This document shows positions 1-7,849 of a DNA stretch of 14,649 nt, in pieces. Position 1 is the first letter of the stretch; the number at the start of each line of letters is the position of its first letter. A program made the translations under genes and the position numbers. The notes beneath the pieces are model-generated. The model was not told the DNA's origin. It ran no database searches and saw only the letters and a list, made by a program, of their open reading frames with translations. Source of the DNA: Globomyces pollinis-pini (Eukaryota > Chytridiomycota > Chytridiomycetes > Rhizophydiales > Globomycetaceae); the NCBI GenBank assembly GCA_025399215.1, contig MU621479.1, positions 1 through 14,649 on the forward strand. The letters are read 5' to 3'.

Positions 1-401
1 AACATACCAAGTTTTCCATCAATATAGTTATTCATGGCAATGGCCGGGTTATGACCATTGACAATACTCTCTAGAGTGCCATGTTGGGTTAAATCAAGCA
101 ATTTGGAAGCAAATGCTCCTGGCCAAACAACATCAATCATAAAGATATCAACACTCTTATCTTCATCTCGAAGCATATCAGTTACCAAAGCAGCGTATTC
201 GGTAGTCACCATTGTTTCTGCAAATTGATATCGGATATCTATTTCTCCATTTGTTTCGGATTTATATTCAGCGAAAAGTTTCTTCAATGATTCCATTTCT
301 TTCGTTTTGTTTTGAATCATGGGCAATCCTAAAACATTAACGATGACTGCAGAAGCATGTGCGAAAAGCAACGGGACTGCCAGAACAGTCTCAAGTTTCA
401 T
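1..401 (-). CDS. Secreted solute-binding-protein-like (SBP family 1) protein, N-terminal part
   Basis: The gene starts at the ATG complementary to 399-401 and runs off the left edge, so only about 133 residues are visible. They begin with a hydrophobic leader (MKLETVLAVPLLFAHASA) that looks like a signal peptide. The following sequence resembles bacterial extracellular sugar-binding proteins of the MalE type: an early strand VIVNVLGLPM, a helix with KEMESLKKLF, then VDIFMIDVVWPGAFA, which matches the conserved 'D-V-x-W-P-x-x-F-A' region, and NNYIDGKLGM, which fits the 'vDGKlyG' stretch. Bacterial members deliver solutes to ABC importers. In some early-diverging fungi, as I recall, similar domains are joined to class C 7TM or cyclase modules, but the C-terminal part lies outside this window, so the architecture is unknown. 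No intron is needed in the visible part. Family assignment is moderately sure; function is inference. Confidence 0.7.
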   Translation of the reverse strand, partial: MKLETVLAVPLLFAHASAVIVNVLGLPMIQNKTKEMESLKKLFAEYKSETNGEIDIRYQFAETMVTTEYAALVTDMLRDEDKSVDIFMIDVVWPGAFASKLLDLTQHGTLESIVNGHNPAIAMNNYIDGKLGM

Positions 402-647
402 TTTTTGAAAATAAAATCTCGAAAACTAAACGCGTCAATATCACCAAAAACTGTCACGGGGATATGTTGATATTAATCGAAGATACTTCTTTTCATACAT
501 TAGATTCCATTATCAAGAATAATGGGATGATGTGAAGGTGATATATGTATAGTAGCTATTATGCTGAATGTTGAAAGTCGAGAACCGAAGAATAATCAAA
601 GTTCAAAATAAGCAAAAAATATATTACTCTCTTTGATTGATAATAGT

Positions 648-1652
648 TTAAGATTGAGATAAATAATCGTACAATCTTGTCAAATTTCGTTCAAGCATTG
701 CAACTGTGACTTTACCTACGGAGGGTACGTAAATAGAAGATTTATCCTGTGCATCTTGACCAATGTTTTTAAAAGTGGAAAAGTTGACTAAGATAACACC
801 ATCTTTTAATGTTGCAGATGGCAATTGATATTTTGGACTTGGAACTCCTGTAATTACACAGTCTGAGTTGGATAAAGCCTGTTCTAGGGTCAAATCACAT
901 TCAGCAGTCTAACGATTAAGTACAATGAAGAATACTTCATGTTTGGATAGTTTAAGATTCTTTCGGTGAAACTCTAAAATTCCAAATTCATCAACAGAAT
1001 ACACTTTTGCCCCATCGTTGGCTAATAAAGCGGCTAAGGGTCTTCCTACCACTTCACTGCGGTTGATAATTGTTATTGTACGACCATGCAATCTGTCTCC
1101 AAATGGAATAATCATGTTATAAACGCCGATGTATTCCAAGATCTTTACAATGGCCAAAGGAGTACATGGAATTATGCATTTGTTCTTCTCTTCCTTATCC
1201 AAGTAACGGATATTATGATACATATTATATCTGTATTTATGGCATAATCCTTCAACATCTTTGGCAACACTAACAATGTTCTGGATGTATTGATCCTGAG
1301 TACCTCCAAACACAGGGTAATAAACCATGATACCGTGAACGTTAGAATCTATATAAAAATAAACGAAAGACTTAATAAACCTTCATTGGCATTAACGATT
1401 TCTTCCTCCAAAACTGTTCTTTTGACTTCACGTAATTCAAATATGATTCCAGTTTCAGCACAAGTTTTTGCAGTCCATTGGGCATATTTCTTTGCTGCAG
1501 GGTCATCATTTGCCAAGAACCCTACCAAAGTTGGTTTTTTATCTAAGGTCAGGACTTTTGCTTTGATATCATTTCTAGAAACACTGTTAAAACCCCTTCA
1601 ATGATTACATGAATGACGCAGCGACTTCGGAAGCTTGGACTACCTTTGGCAT
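648..1652 (-). CDS. MTD1: NAD-dependent 5,10-methylenetetrahydrofolate dehydrogenase (Mtd1-like), four exons
   Basis: This cytosolic one-carbon enzyme oxidises 5,10-methylene-THF to 5,10-methenyl-THF with NAD+. Exons on the minus strand are 1609-1652, 1381-1583, 936-1348 and 648-908, giving 306 residues (yeast Mtd1 is about 320). Introns are 1584-1608 (25 nt, phase 2), 1349-1380 (32 nt, phase 1) and 909-935 (27 nt, phase 0, ending in an in-frame TAG). Splicing restores an unbroken match to the family: LVGFLANDDPAAKKYAQWT in exon 2; VYYPVFGGTQDQYIQ, PCTPLAIVKILE and the NAD-binding segment INRSEVVGRPLAALLANDGA (about residues 177-196) in exon 3; and DCVITGVPS plus GKVTVAMLERN in exon 4. The start is the first in-frame ATG (MPKVVQASEVAASF), aligned with the yeast N terminus. 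A CCAAT motif on the minus strand (1696-1700) lies about 45 nt upstream. Identity is firm; exact splice sites are inferred from protein continuity. Confidence 0.93.
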
Positions 1653-1914
1653 TATTTTAGAAGGAAACTAATATTTTCGATTTTTTTTTCAATTGATTGG
1701 TGAAATTCTTTAAAAGGAAATTTTTTCTTCACTTCCTAAAAGAGGAACAGAAAAAAACACCAAGTTCCCCTAAAGAGAATGAGATACTACTGGAAGATGT
1801 CTATTTGAATAAAGTGTTATTCAAGATAAAGCATCATGTAGCGCGTTAATATACCATCTGACCACTGAAAAAATAGTATAAAAAAAATAGCATATGCGAA
1901 AAGAATTTCAGGAA

Positions 1915-1920
1915 TTTATT
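1915..1920 (-). terminator. AATAAA polyadenylation signal
   Basis: AATAAA on the minus strand starts 4 nt after the stop codon of the acidic protein gene. It is a canonical hexamer but has no transcript support here. Confidence 0.45.
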
Positions 1921-1924
1921 TCAA

Positions 1925-2845
1925 TTATTGAACAGAACGGTTAAATTCTTTGGTTAAGTCCTTGTGTGCTTGTAATAACGCATCCAAATGCTTCTTCAAC
2001 TTCGAATCAAGTTGGCGTTCAAGTGCTACAATTTGGGCTTGTACTTTGGCGAATTCTTGAATACGGAACAATAATGGTCGGAATAAGCTTCGAACAATCT
2101 CTTTCATGTCATGAGGGAGTTTAGGGAGTCTAGCATACCCTTTTAGTTCTGCTGAAATGCTACGGTAAGAAACTTCCAACTGGTTTAGCAAATCTATTCT
2201 TCTAACATACAGGACACTCAATTTGGAGTTTAATGTTCGATGAGCAGTCACAAGTGGAGTTGTTGTTTCCTTATGAACCTTGCTGAAGGTGTCCAAAGCA
2301 GTAGCTAATCGATTAATGACATCCTTTTGGATTTCGCCTAGACCAGCACCTGCAGGGCCTTTCTTTTGAGGGGCTCCAACGGTTCCTCGTTTGGGCACAT
2401 CCTCACCATCAGTTCTGTTACCACCTTCAAGGCTACCATCTTGTTCAGTGGCTACTGGTACCTTAGTAGTATTGTCCTTAACATCGCCAAACGCTTCATC
2501 GTCTTCATCTTCTTCATAATTGGCAAAGTCTTCATCTTCGTCGTCTTCTTTTTGATAATTTTCATCGTCATCGTCGTCTTCACGATAGTTAGCAAAGTCT
2601 TCATCGTCATCATCGTCTTCACGATAATTGGCAAAGTCTTCATTATCGTCATCTTCACCTTCATAAGCTACAGTGTCGTAATTTTCATTGTCGTTTGCAT
2701 AATCAGATTCATCCAGATCATTCATTCTGTAGTTTACAAAGATGTCACTGGATTCTTTGGCAGCATGGTGGGCGACGGATCTTTGGGATTGATGGTAGTG
2801 TGGAAGAGCAAGTGCACCAGCAGCAAGAACGGCAATTAATTGCAT
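1925..2845 (-). CDS. Secreted acidic Asp/Glu-repeat protein with C-terminal helical domain
   Basis: This is an intronless 306-residue protein whose family I do not recognise. It opens with a signal-peptide-like segment (MQLIAVLAAGALALPHYHQ). Residues about 62-117 are extremely acidic and repetitive, with two exact copies of EDFANYREDDDDD (residues 69-81 and 82-94) and a degenerate third (105-116). A Gly/Lys/Pro-rich linker follows with a possible Kex2-type site at K152-R153, then a long helix-rich C-terminal half (about 169-306). N-glycosylation sequons occur at N125 (NTT), N143 (NRT) and N302 (NRS). An acidic secreted protein could bind Ca2+ or sit in the cell wall, but that is only inference from composition. 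A TATA-like box lies 42 nt upstream and AATAAA lies 4 nt after the TAA stop, so the transcript is probably short and the gene well expressed. Confidence 0.8.
   Translation of the reverse strand: MQLIAVLAAGALALPHYHQSQRSVAHHAAKESSDIFVNYRMNDLDESDYANDNENYDTVAYEGEDDDNEDFANYREDDDDDEDFANYREDDDDDENYQKEDDEDEDFANYEEDEDDEAFGDVKDNTTKVPVATEQDGSLEGGNRTDGEDVPKRGTVGAPQKKGPAGAGLGEIQKDVINRLATALDTFSKVHKETTTPLVTAHRTLNSKLSVLYVRRIDLLNQLEVSYRSISAELKGYARLPKLPHDMKEIVRSLFRPLLFRIQEFAKVQAQIVALERQLDSKLKKHLDALLQAHKDLTKEFNRSVQ
2564..2641 (-). repeat. Two tandem 39-bp coding repeats in the acidic protein
   Basis: Two consecutive 13-codon units encode EDFANYREDDDDD twice at residues 69-94. A third, diverged unit follows about 30 bp further along the coding strand. 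The DNA is a run of GAN-type codons, which also leaves the opposite strand open in a spurious frame. Confidence 0.8.
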
Positions 2846-2880
2846 AATTGAATTGGCGAAGATTTGTAGATTCTTTTTCT

Positions 2881-2887
2881 CTTTATA
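2881..2887 (-). promoter_or_regulatory. TATA-like box of the acidic protein gene
   Basis: TATAAAG on the minus strand lies within the palindrome CTTTATAAAG (2881-2890), 42 nt upstream of the ATG at 2845. A similar box at a similar distance precedes both GH16 genes. Confidence 0.5.
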
Positions 2888-3371
2888 AAGAAAGTGGTTC
2901 CGCCCTCACTCCGCCAACATCTCTGTGACCATTAATGAAGATTCGTATTTACCAATACAATGGTATACTGCAAGTGAATCGGAAGAACCAATCCACAATG
3001 GGATTGTAATATTTTGTCAGATATGAAATTATGTCAAAGTTAGTTCGATTTCTCATCATAAGTCTTCTTTCTTTATTGAATCGTATTGCGATTATAATTG
3101 TAGGAAGATCCTCAATTGTACTGTCATTTTATCATTCCAAATTGAGTAGTTTTATGTATTTACAAGTCACTGTCCCTAAACCACCTTTCAGCAGTGTGTT
3201 CAGAATTATAGTCCTTTATTGAGTCGTATGAAGAATAGTTAACCCTGTAATAATTAGGTTTGCCCTGAAAGTATAATAGTTTTCCAACTTACTCTGTCAA
3301 CAGGAAATCGAAGATCATTAAATTAAAAAATACAATCATCAAAGTTATTTTGGTATATTGGATGTATTTCT
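2888..3371. other. Intergenic, no gene supported
   Basis: Apart from the promoter at its left end I see no gene. A 63-codon ATG frame on the plus strand (3031-3222) is hydrophobic and lacks any recognisable motif, so I do not call it. Confidence 0.5.
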
Positions 3372-4936
3372 TCAAAAGAGTGCGTCAGCATTAGAAACTT
3401 TGAAATTGAATAACTCTAATCCCCGGATAGCATCTACTTTATCTGACTCACCCCTTGATTGAAACATATTTATCATGAGTTCATTGATAAAATCATCAAC
3501 GGGAATGACTGAATATATAGATTCAGCAGCTGTCGCATGAAAATCATTCTTTACTGCTTTTCTTGTATGATAGGTCATAATTGAATAATAAGCTTGTGTG
3601 GTGGGATATAAATGATCCGTTTCAGATACAAATTTACTGGCAGTATCTTGAATACTCTGGTTTTTCTTGGCAGACACTTTCAGCCTTATATAAATAATAA
3701 ATAAATATTACCAGAGTCGGTACATATCAGTAGAACACTTCATTGGTATAGCTATAGAATCTAGGCGACAGTTGTTTGCTGTCTGTAGTGCATACTTCCA
3801 ATCAGCCGTTTTGATAGCGTAAGATATAAACGGAAGGTATGAGTGAATTGTTGGTTTTAAATCATGGTTTTTCACTTCTTGCAGATACCTTATATTAGCT
3901 GATATTTATGGAGTACCTGGAATGTTATTCAAATTCACTAGATACCGTTGGGCAACATGCGGCTGAAGGGTTAGCGTAGAAGTATATTACCAAGTTATGA
4001 TCACAAAACTCAGCTATAAATATGTTATACGCAACGGCTAAAGGTGAAATGTCGAAGGAGGAGTTGTCAGACAAACATTTTTTAAATATCTTATGGGAAT
4101 CAGGATGTGATTTTATCTCTTGTAGTTGTTTTGTGGCTAAATCTATCTTTCCAGCTTTGATGAAACTAGTCAGTCGCGATATCAACATGTGAATATCAAT
4201 CTCTTTTGAGTATTTACACTTGATCAATTTAAAGATTTCTTGAGAATGTTTGTACCTTCCTTTCCGAATAGCGTGATTCATAAGTATAGTTAATGATACT
4301 TTATCAATTCTCTTTAGCTTTGCTATAGAATAAATTTTTGAATCTTTTACCCATAGTTGCTATGAACTGATCAGCTACTTCTGTTTGTTCCTGATTTTTT
4401 AAGAGACTCGAGAGAAAAGTATTGAGTATTCGTTGATCTTTTCTGTTTGGTGTGCTCTTTGAGAGAATTTGATCAATATTAGAACGAATCAGTGTGTCAT
4501 CTTTTAGTGTATGGTGATATTTAGCCAATAGAATTAACAATTGATGATCCGGTTGTACATTTAACGTCAACATTTTAGTTAAATATAAATCAACATCGGA
4601 CATTCTATCCAAGGCAATCAATCTACCCACTATAGAAGTGAAAAGTGACTGAGATGGTGTATAACCTAATTCCAAGTATGAATTTGTCTGACTTAATGCC
4701 GAATCAATATCTACTGTACATATAATTTTTTCCCATAATGAAGGATCATGAGAATATAAGGTAGAATATTTGTTGTATACATTAGTGACTGATGGATTTC
4801 TTTCTACAATTAGTTTTGATATTCTTTGGTATAAAACTGATTTTTCCTGGCTTGAAATCCTTCTTTTAAAGATTTCCTTTACAAGTTTTTTTGATGAATT
4901 CCAATTGAATTTTGAAAGTGTCAATCGTGTGAACAT
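3372..4936 (-). CDS. PPR-like organellar RNA-binding protein, five exons
   Basis: Five minus-strand exons (4351-4936, 3991-4322, 3946-3962, 3712-3888, 3372-3684) join into 474 residues. Introns are 4323-4350 (28 nt), 3963-3990 (28 nt), 3889-3945 (57 nt) and 3685-3711 (27 nt). The protein is a string of helical hairpins of pentatricopeptide type. In the region rebuilt by splicing, the Tyr of AYNIFIAEFC and the Tyr of HSYLPFISYA are exactly 35 residues apart, the PPR period, and KNHDLKPTIHSY ends a typical motif. The N terminus (MFTRLTLSKFNWNSSKKLVK) is rich in K/R/S without acidic residues, as in a mitochondrial presequence. PPR proteins of fungi usually act on mitochondrial RNA; that role is inferred. 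The third exon is only 17 nt. I cannot assign an orthologue. Without the splices the frame breaks after about 210 residues. Confidence 0.75.
3889..3945 (-). other. 57-nt intron made of two abutting GT-AG introns (29 + 28 nt)
   Basis: Read on the minus strand, 3945-3917 begins GTATCTAG and ends ATTCCAG (29 nt), and 3916-3889 begins GTACTCC and ends ATATAAG (28 nt). Each half has branch-point-like sequence (GAATAAC; GCTAAT) near its 3' end. Removing all 57 nt gives an in-frame, correctly spaced PPR motif. Removing either half alone does not. A 7-bp direct repeat, GGTATCT on the minus strand, flanks the whole 57-nt segment (3940-3946 and 3883-3889). Confidence 0.65.
3946..3962 (-). other. 17-nt microexon of the PPR-like gene
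   Basis: The exon between the second and third introns encodes P-H-V-A-Q plus two bases of an Arg codon. It is needed to keep the 35-residue PPR spacing between the flanking exons. Confidence 0.65.
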
Positions 4937-5144
4937 GAAAACTTTTTCAAGTCAAAACTATGCAACTATCTCAATGATACGAAAACGAATCCAATTCTAA
5001 CACCCAATTTCAAGCTTAAACACTAATTGATGTCTAAATAGTCTTTAGAATAGGAATACCATATCCAAGTGAAGAACTTGATTTGAAATTACAATGAATT
5101 GGCACTTAGAAAATTAATACAACAGCACTACTTTCGAAATTCGA

Positions 5145-5150
5145 TTTATT
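5145..5150 (-). terminator. AATAAA polyadenylation signal of GH16 copy 1
   Basis: AATAAA on the minus strand starts 9 nt after the TAG stop of the intronless GH16 gene. Confidence 0.45.
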
Positions 5151-5159
5151 ACAATCAGT

Positions 5160-6275
5160 CTAAACTAAGGCATAAGAAACAAGGAGCGCAGCTCCAACTG
5201 AAAAGGCGGCAAATATGTTTGACCTATAATCTCCCGATTGCTGTTGTTGTTCAGATGTGCCTGATGGAAGTGGTTTTGCAGCGTTATTTGCATTTGAATT
5301 GGCAGTGTTTCCATTAGAATTGCCTGAAGGACTATTTTGCATTGGGATAGTAGCAACAGTTGGTGGAGGAGCAGTTGGTCCTGAACCTTTCTTCTGTTCT
5401 TCTTTTGGTGGATCTGGACCCAAATCTGGATTGTTCTTACTAATTGGCCACTTTGGTACAGGTTGATCTTTGTCATCGTAACATTGGATTTCAACTGATT
5501 GGAAGTTGGCAGTTAATGTGTCTTTTCCACCCCAATTGATCGGACCTCCTGCCCATTTTCTAGTGCCTTCAGCAGATTCTGGAGAACCTCCATCCCATAA
5601 TGCGAATTGAACCATAGATGGTGTTATTGGATACCAGGCTGGTCCAGATGGATCGCTCTTGGATTTTGATTCTGATTTCTTTAATGATCGTACAACTTTT
5701 CCATTTATACCCCATTCAAGAACATTTCGTTTCCAATCGATAACATATGTATGTACCTTTGAAGCATCATCAATTGGATGGACACCACCATGTCCTCCCA
5801 ACTCTTTATCTGCTCTACCTTTGGAATGGTAAAACAAATTCGAATTTGGGGCAATAGGAGCCGGTCCAGTGATTTCCCAGTCTATTTCATCTTCAACATC
5901 AGACATAGTAATGAAAGTGTTTACAACACCTGGAGTACCAACAGAAGCAAATTTGGCTGTTATTTTTCCATAGAGGATGTATCTAGTAGTGGACAGTTTA
6001 ACACCTTCAGCAGCTTTGTTGGCGTCCTTGTTCTTCTTCAGTGACATATCGAAACCATCACCATTCTGTTTTATATTATCACTACCATATTCAACAATCC
6101 AATCCCAAGCACTAACGTCTAAGGAAGGGTCTACGGTATGAACAGCAACACCATTCATGTGTTTAACGCGGTTGGGGTTGTATTTCCAAACACCAGAAAC
6201 ACAATTTCCGGTGACATTCGCTGTTTGTGCATTTGTGGTAGCCAGTAAACACAATAAAGTGGAAGCTAAAATCAT
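5160..6275 (-). CDS. GPI-anchored Crh-type GH16 glycosidase/transglycosylase, intronless copy
   Basis: Crh-family enzymes of fungi cross-link chitin to beta-glucans in the cell wall from the outer face of the plasma membrane. The 371-residue protein starts with a signal peptide (MILASTLLCLLATTNAQ), followed by the GH16 domain (about 20-270) with the catalytic motif DEIDWE, i.e. nucleophile E130, D132 and acid/base E134. Other family landmarks are HTYVIDWK, FALWDGG and WAGGPINWG. A Pro/Asn/Ser-rich linker (about 280-350) and a hydrophobic C terminus (NIFAAFSVGAALLVSYALV) after an SGD-type site indicate GPI anchoring. I chose the ATG at 6275. The frame stays open further upstream, but only through a TTG codon. 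A short upstream ORF with a strong Kozak context ends in TGA overlapping this ATG. AATAAA (minus strand 5145-5150) follows the TAG stop closely. Confidence 0.9.
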   Translation of the reverse strand: MILASTLLCLLATTNAQTANVTGNCVSGVWKYNPNRVKHMNGVAVHTVDPSLDVSAWDWIVEYGSDNIKQNGDGFDMSLKKNKDANKAAEGVKLSTTRYILYGKITAKFASVGTPGVVNTFITMSDVEDEIDWEITGPAPIAPNSNLFYHSKGRADKELGGHGGVHPIDDASKVHTYVIDWKRNVLEWGINGKVVRSLKKSESKSKSDPSGPAWYPITPSMVQFALWDGGSPESAEGTRKWAGGPINWGGKDTLTANFQSVEIQCYDDKDQPVPKWPISKNNPDLGPDPPKEEQKKGSGPTAPPPTVATIPMQNSPSGNSNGNTANSNANNAAKPLPSGTSEQQQQSGDYRSNIFAAFSVGAALLVSYALV

Positions 6276-6289
6276 TTGGTCTCTTCCAT
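6272..6289 (-). promoter_or_regulatory. Upstream ORF MEETK overlapping the GH16 start
   Basis: An ATG in the context GCCATGG opens a five-codon ORF (MEETK) whose TGA stop shares bases with the main ATG (ATGA overlap). If transcription starts upstream of it, it could tune translation by termination-reinitiation. If transcription starts 30 nt or more below the TATA box, it may not be in the mRNA. Confidence 0.35.
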
Positions 6290-6303
6290 GGCTTTCCAAT
6301 TTG

Positions 6304-6311
6304 CTTAAATA
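6304..6311 (-). promoter_or_regulatory. TATA-like box of GH16 copy 1
   Basis: TATTTAAG on the minus strand lies 36 nt upstream of the chosen ATG (6275) and 22 nt upstream of the upstream-ORF ATG (6289). Confidence 0.45.
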
Positions 6312-6752
6312 CCTCCAAGGAACCCAACGTGAGCCTCAAAAGCCCAGTTTTACGCCTCGGAGAAAAGTGGCTCCAAAATGCCATTCTGGATTGTTGAAAA
6401 GAATCTCAGGAGGTATTTTCTTTAGGTTTGATAATTCGAAAATGTCATATTTTGGTGTTTAGCGTGGTCAATAAATGTAGTGTTTTAACTTGTACCAACT
6501 GCTCTTCAGAATACATACCCATCATAGGTATGAGTTAATATGTGACTATGATATTTTATTATAATACTCTTTCAAATCCGACTAAATGTTATTTTTACAA
6601 GTCAGGTGTTTTGTCAACCATGATGAACGTTGTTTCAACAAGTTACTCAATTACGTCACAAACTAGCCAATAACTGTGAATAGTTTGATCTGGACTTCAT
6701 GTACATAAACACACTCAAACTATTCCTTTTTATAATTTACAAAATCACTGAT
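6312..6752. other. Intergenic, no gene supported
   Basis: This is the upstream region of GH16 copy 1 and the downstream region of the ankyrin gene. Frames open here on both strands lack motifs and extend into gene shadows. I see no RNA gene or clear repeat. Confidence 0.5.
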
Positions 6753-6757
6753 TTATT
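6752..6757 (-). terminator. AATAAA overlapping the ankyrin gene stop codon
   Basis: The hexamer AATAAA on the minus strand contains the TAA stop (6753-6755). Confidence 0.4.
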
Positions 6758-7712
6758 CTTGTTTTGCGCGACCATCTTCAATTAGTATCCGCACACATTC
6801 CAACTGTCTGAAATTAGTTGCTCTGAGAATTGCATCATTATTGAGCGAAGGATCTACGCGAGAATTAGAAAGTAGCAGTTGAAGACAACCAATGTGTCCA
6901 CTTTCAGCTGCCTGTGACAATGCAATACAATTTAAATCATTTGGGTCACAACGAGCATCGGCAAGCAACAATTTTAAGCAACCTTCTTGTCCATTGCTGG
7001 CTGCAAATCGTAAAGATACATTCAAGTAGTGTCCATCATCAATTCGACCGTCCTTTAATAAATATTCAACACATTTTTCATGCCCATTAGCAGCAGCAAA
7101 TATCATCGCTTCAAAATCAGCATTTGATATTTGGATTCTTGAATGTGACATTAATAATTTGAGACATTCAAAGTGGCCATTACTAGAAGCATAGCGGACT
7201 GCATAGTTATTATCTATTACTGGGTTGATTCTTTTGTCTTCTAAAAGCATTGAAAGGGAATCCAGATGGCCCAGTTCTGATGCCACTTTGACAACTTCAG
7301 AGTTGAGTGTTTTCATATGCTGCAAAAGATATTCTACAACGTTGGAGAGCCCAAACTTTACAGCTTTCATAAGCATGAGATCATAAATATTCTGATCGTA
7401 TGGAAGCTGTTGGTGTAAAACTATTCGTTCCAATAATTCAGGGGATATTATTTGAACAAACTGACACAACCTGACTTTATCCAGATCACGAAGCAAATGC
7501 AGTTCCGGATTAATCAACTTGGTACAGATAGAGGAATGCAATCTATATGAAATTTCATAGGACTCTAGTGTCAAACGTGCTGGAAATGGCAAAGCTAAAC
7601 GGACAGAGGTGCATTTCAGTATCCAGTATTCAACGATAGTGAGATGCTTGGCTATATCCTCTATTACACAAAATGGTAGGTTATCCAGTTTATTTTCTGT
7701 ATTCTTCACCAT
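6753..7712 (-). CDS. F-box-like/ankyrin-repeat protein
   Basis: This intronless protein has 319 residues from the first in-frame ATG (7712). The frame stays open upstream only via TTG, so the longer start is unlikely. The N terminus (LDNLPFCVIEDIAKHL, about residues 9-24, with further hydrophobics to about 45) resembles an F-box, which would dock to Skp1 in an SCF ubiquitin ligase. From about residue 105 come roughly seven ankyrin-type repeats with the recurring core 'AA-x-NGH-x-x-C-x-x-LL', for example ASSNGHFECLKLL, AAANGHEKCVEYLL and AAESGHIGCLQLLL. The first and last repeats are degenerate. The substrate cannot be guessed. The TAA stop lies inside an AATAAA hexamer. The gene sits between the two tandem GH16 genes. 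Confidence 0.82.
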   Translation of the reverse strand: MVKNTENKLDNLPFCVIEDIAKHLTIVEYWILKCTSVRLALPFPARLTLESYEISYRLHSSICTKLINPELHLLRDLDKVRLCQFVQIISPELLERIVLHQQLPYDQNIYDLMLMKAVKFGLSNVVEYLLQHMKTLNSEVVKVASELGHLDSLSMLLEDKRINPVIDNNYAVRYASSNGHFECLKLLMSHSRIQISNADFEAMIFAAANGHEKCVEYLLKDGRIDDGHYLNVSLRFAASNGQEGCLKLLLADARCDPNDLNCIALSQAAESGHIGCLQLLLSNSRVDPSLNNDAILRATNFRQLECVRILIEDGRAKQE

Positions 7713-7849
7713 TTCATCTTTCAACCTTTTTGGAAAAAAATGAATCTCATTGAAAATACACAACAAAATCAATTTTTAGAAGAGTAGAATGTTGAATGAA
7801 TGAAGTTGTTAAAAAGAATATATTCGACCAACAGTATAAGCAACGGATT

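Noticed and set aside
1290..1604. 104-codon plus-strand frame opposite MTD1
   Set aside because: It overlaps exons 1-3 of a well-supported gene on the opposite strand and spans its introns.
2366..2839. 157-codon hydrophobic plus-strand frame
   Set aside because: It is the antisense shadow of the Asp/Glu repeat gene: GAN codons read as NTC on the other strand, giving Ile/Phe/Val runs.
3031..3222. 63-codon plus-strand frame with ATG
   Set aside because: Low-complexity hydrophobic composition, no motif, no promoter evidence, and alone on the plus strand.
3899..3916. An 18-nt intron (ending ATATCAG) instead of the 57-nt segment in the PPR-like gene
   Set aside because: It keeps the frame but adds 13 residues, breaking the exact 35-residue PPR spacing. 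It also needs an intron shorter than any other here.
6276..6299. Longer N terminus for GH16 copy 1
   Set aside because: The extension begins at TTG, puts polar residues ahead of the signal peptide, and breaks the match of residue numbering with the paralogue.
7713..7772. Longer N terminus for the ankyrin protein
   Set aside because: The extension begins at TTG. The first in-frame ATG at 7712 sits just before the F-box-like segment.
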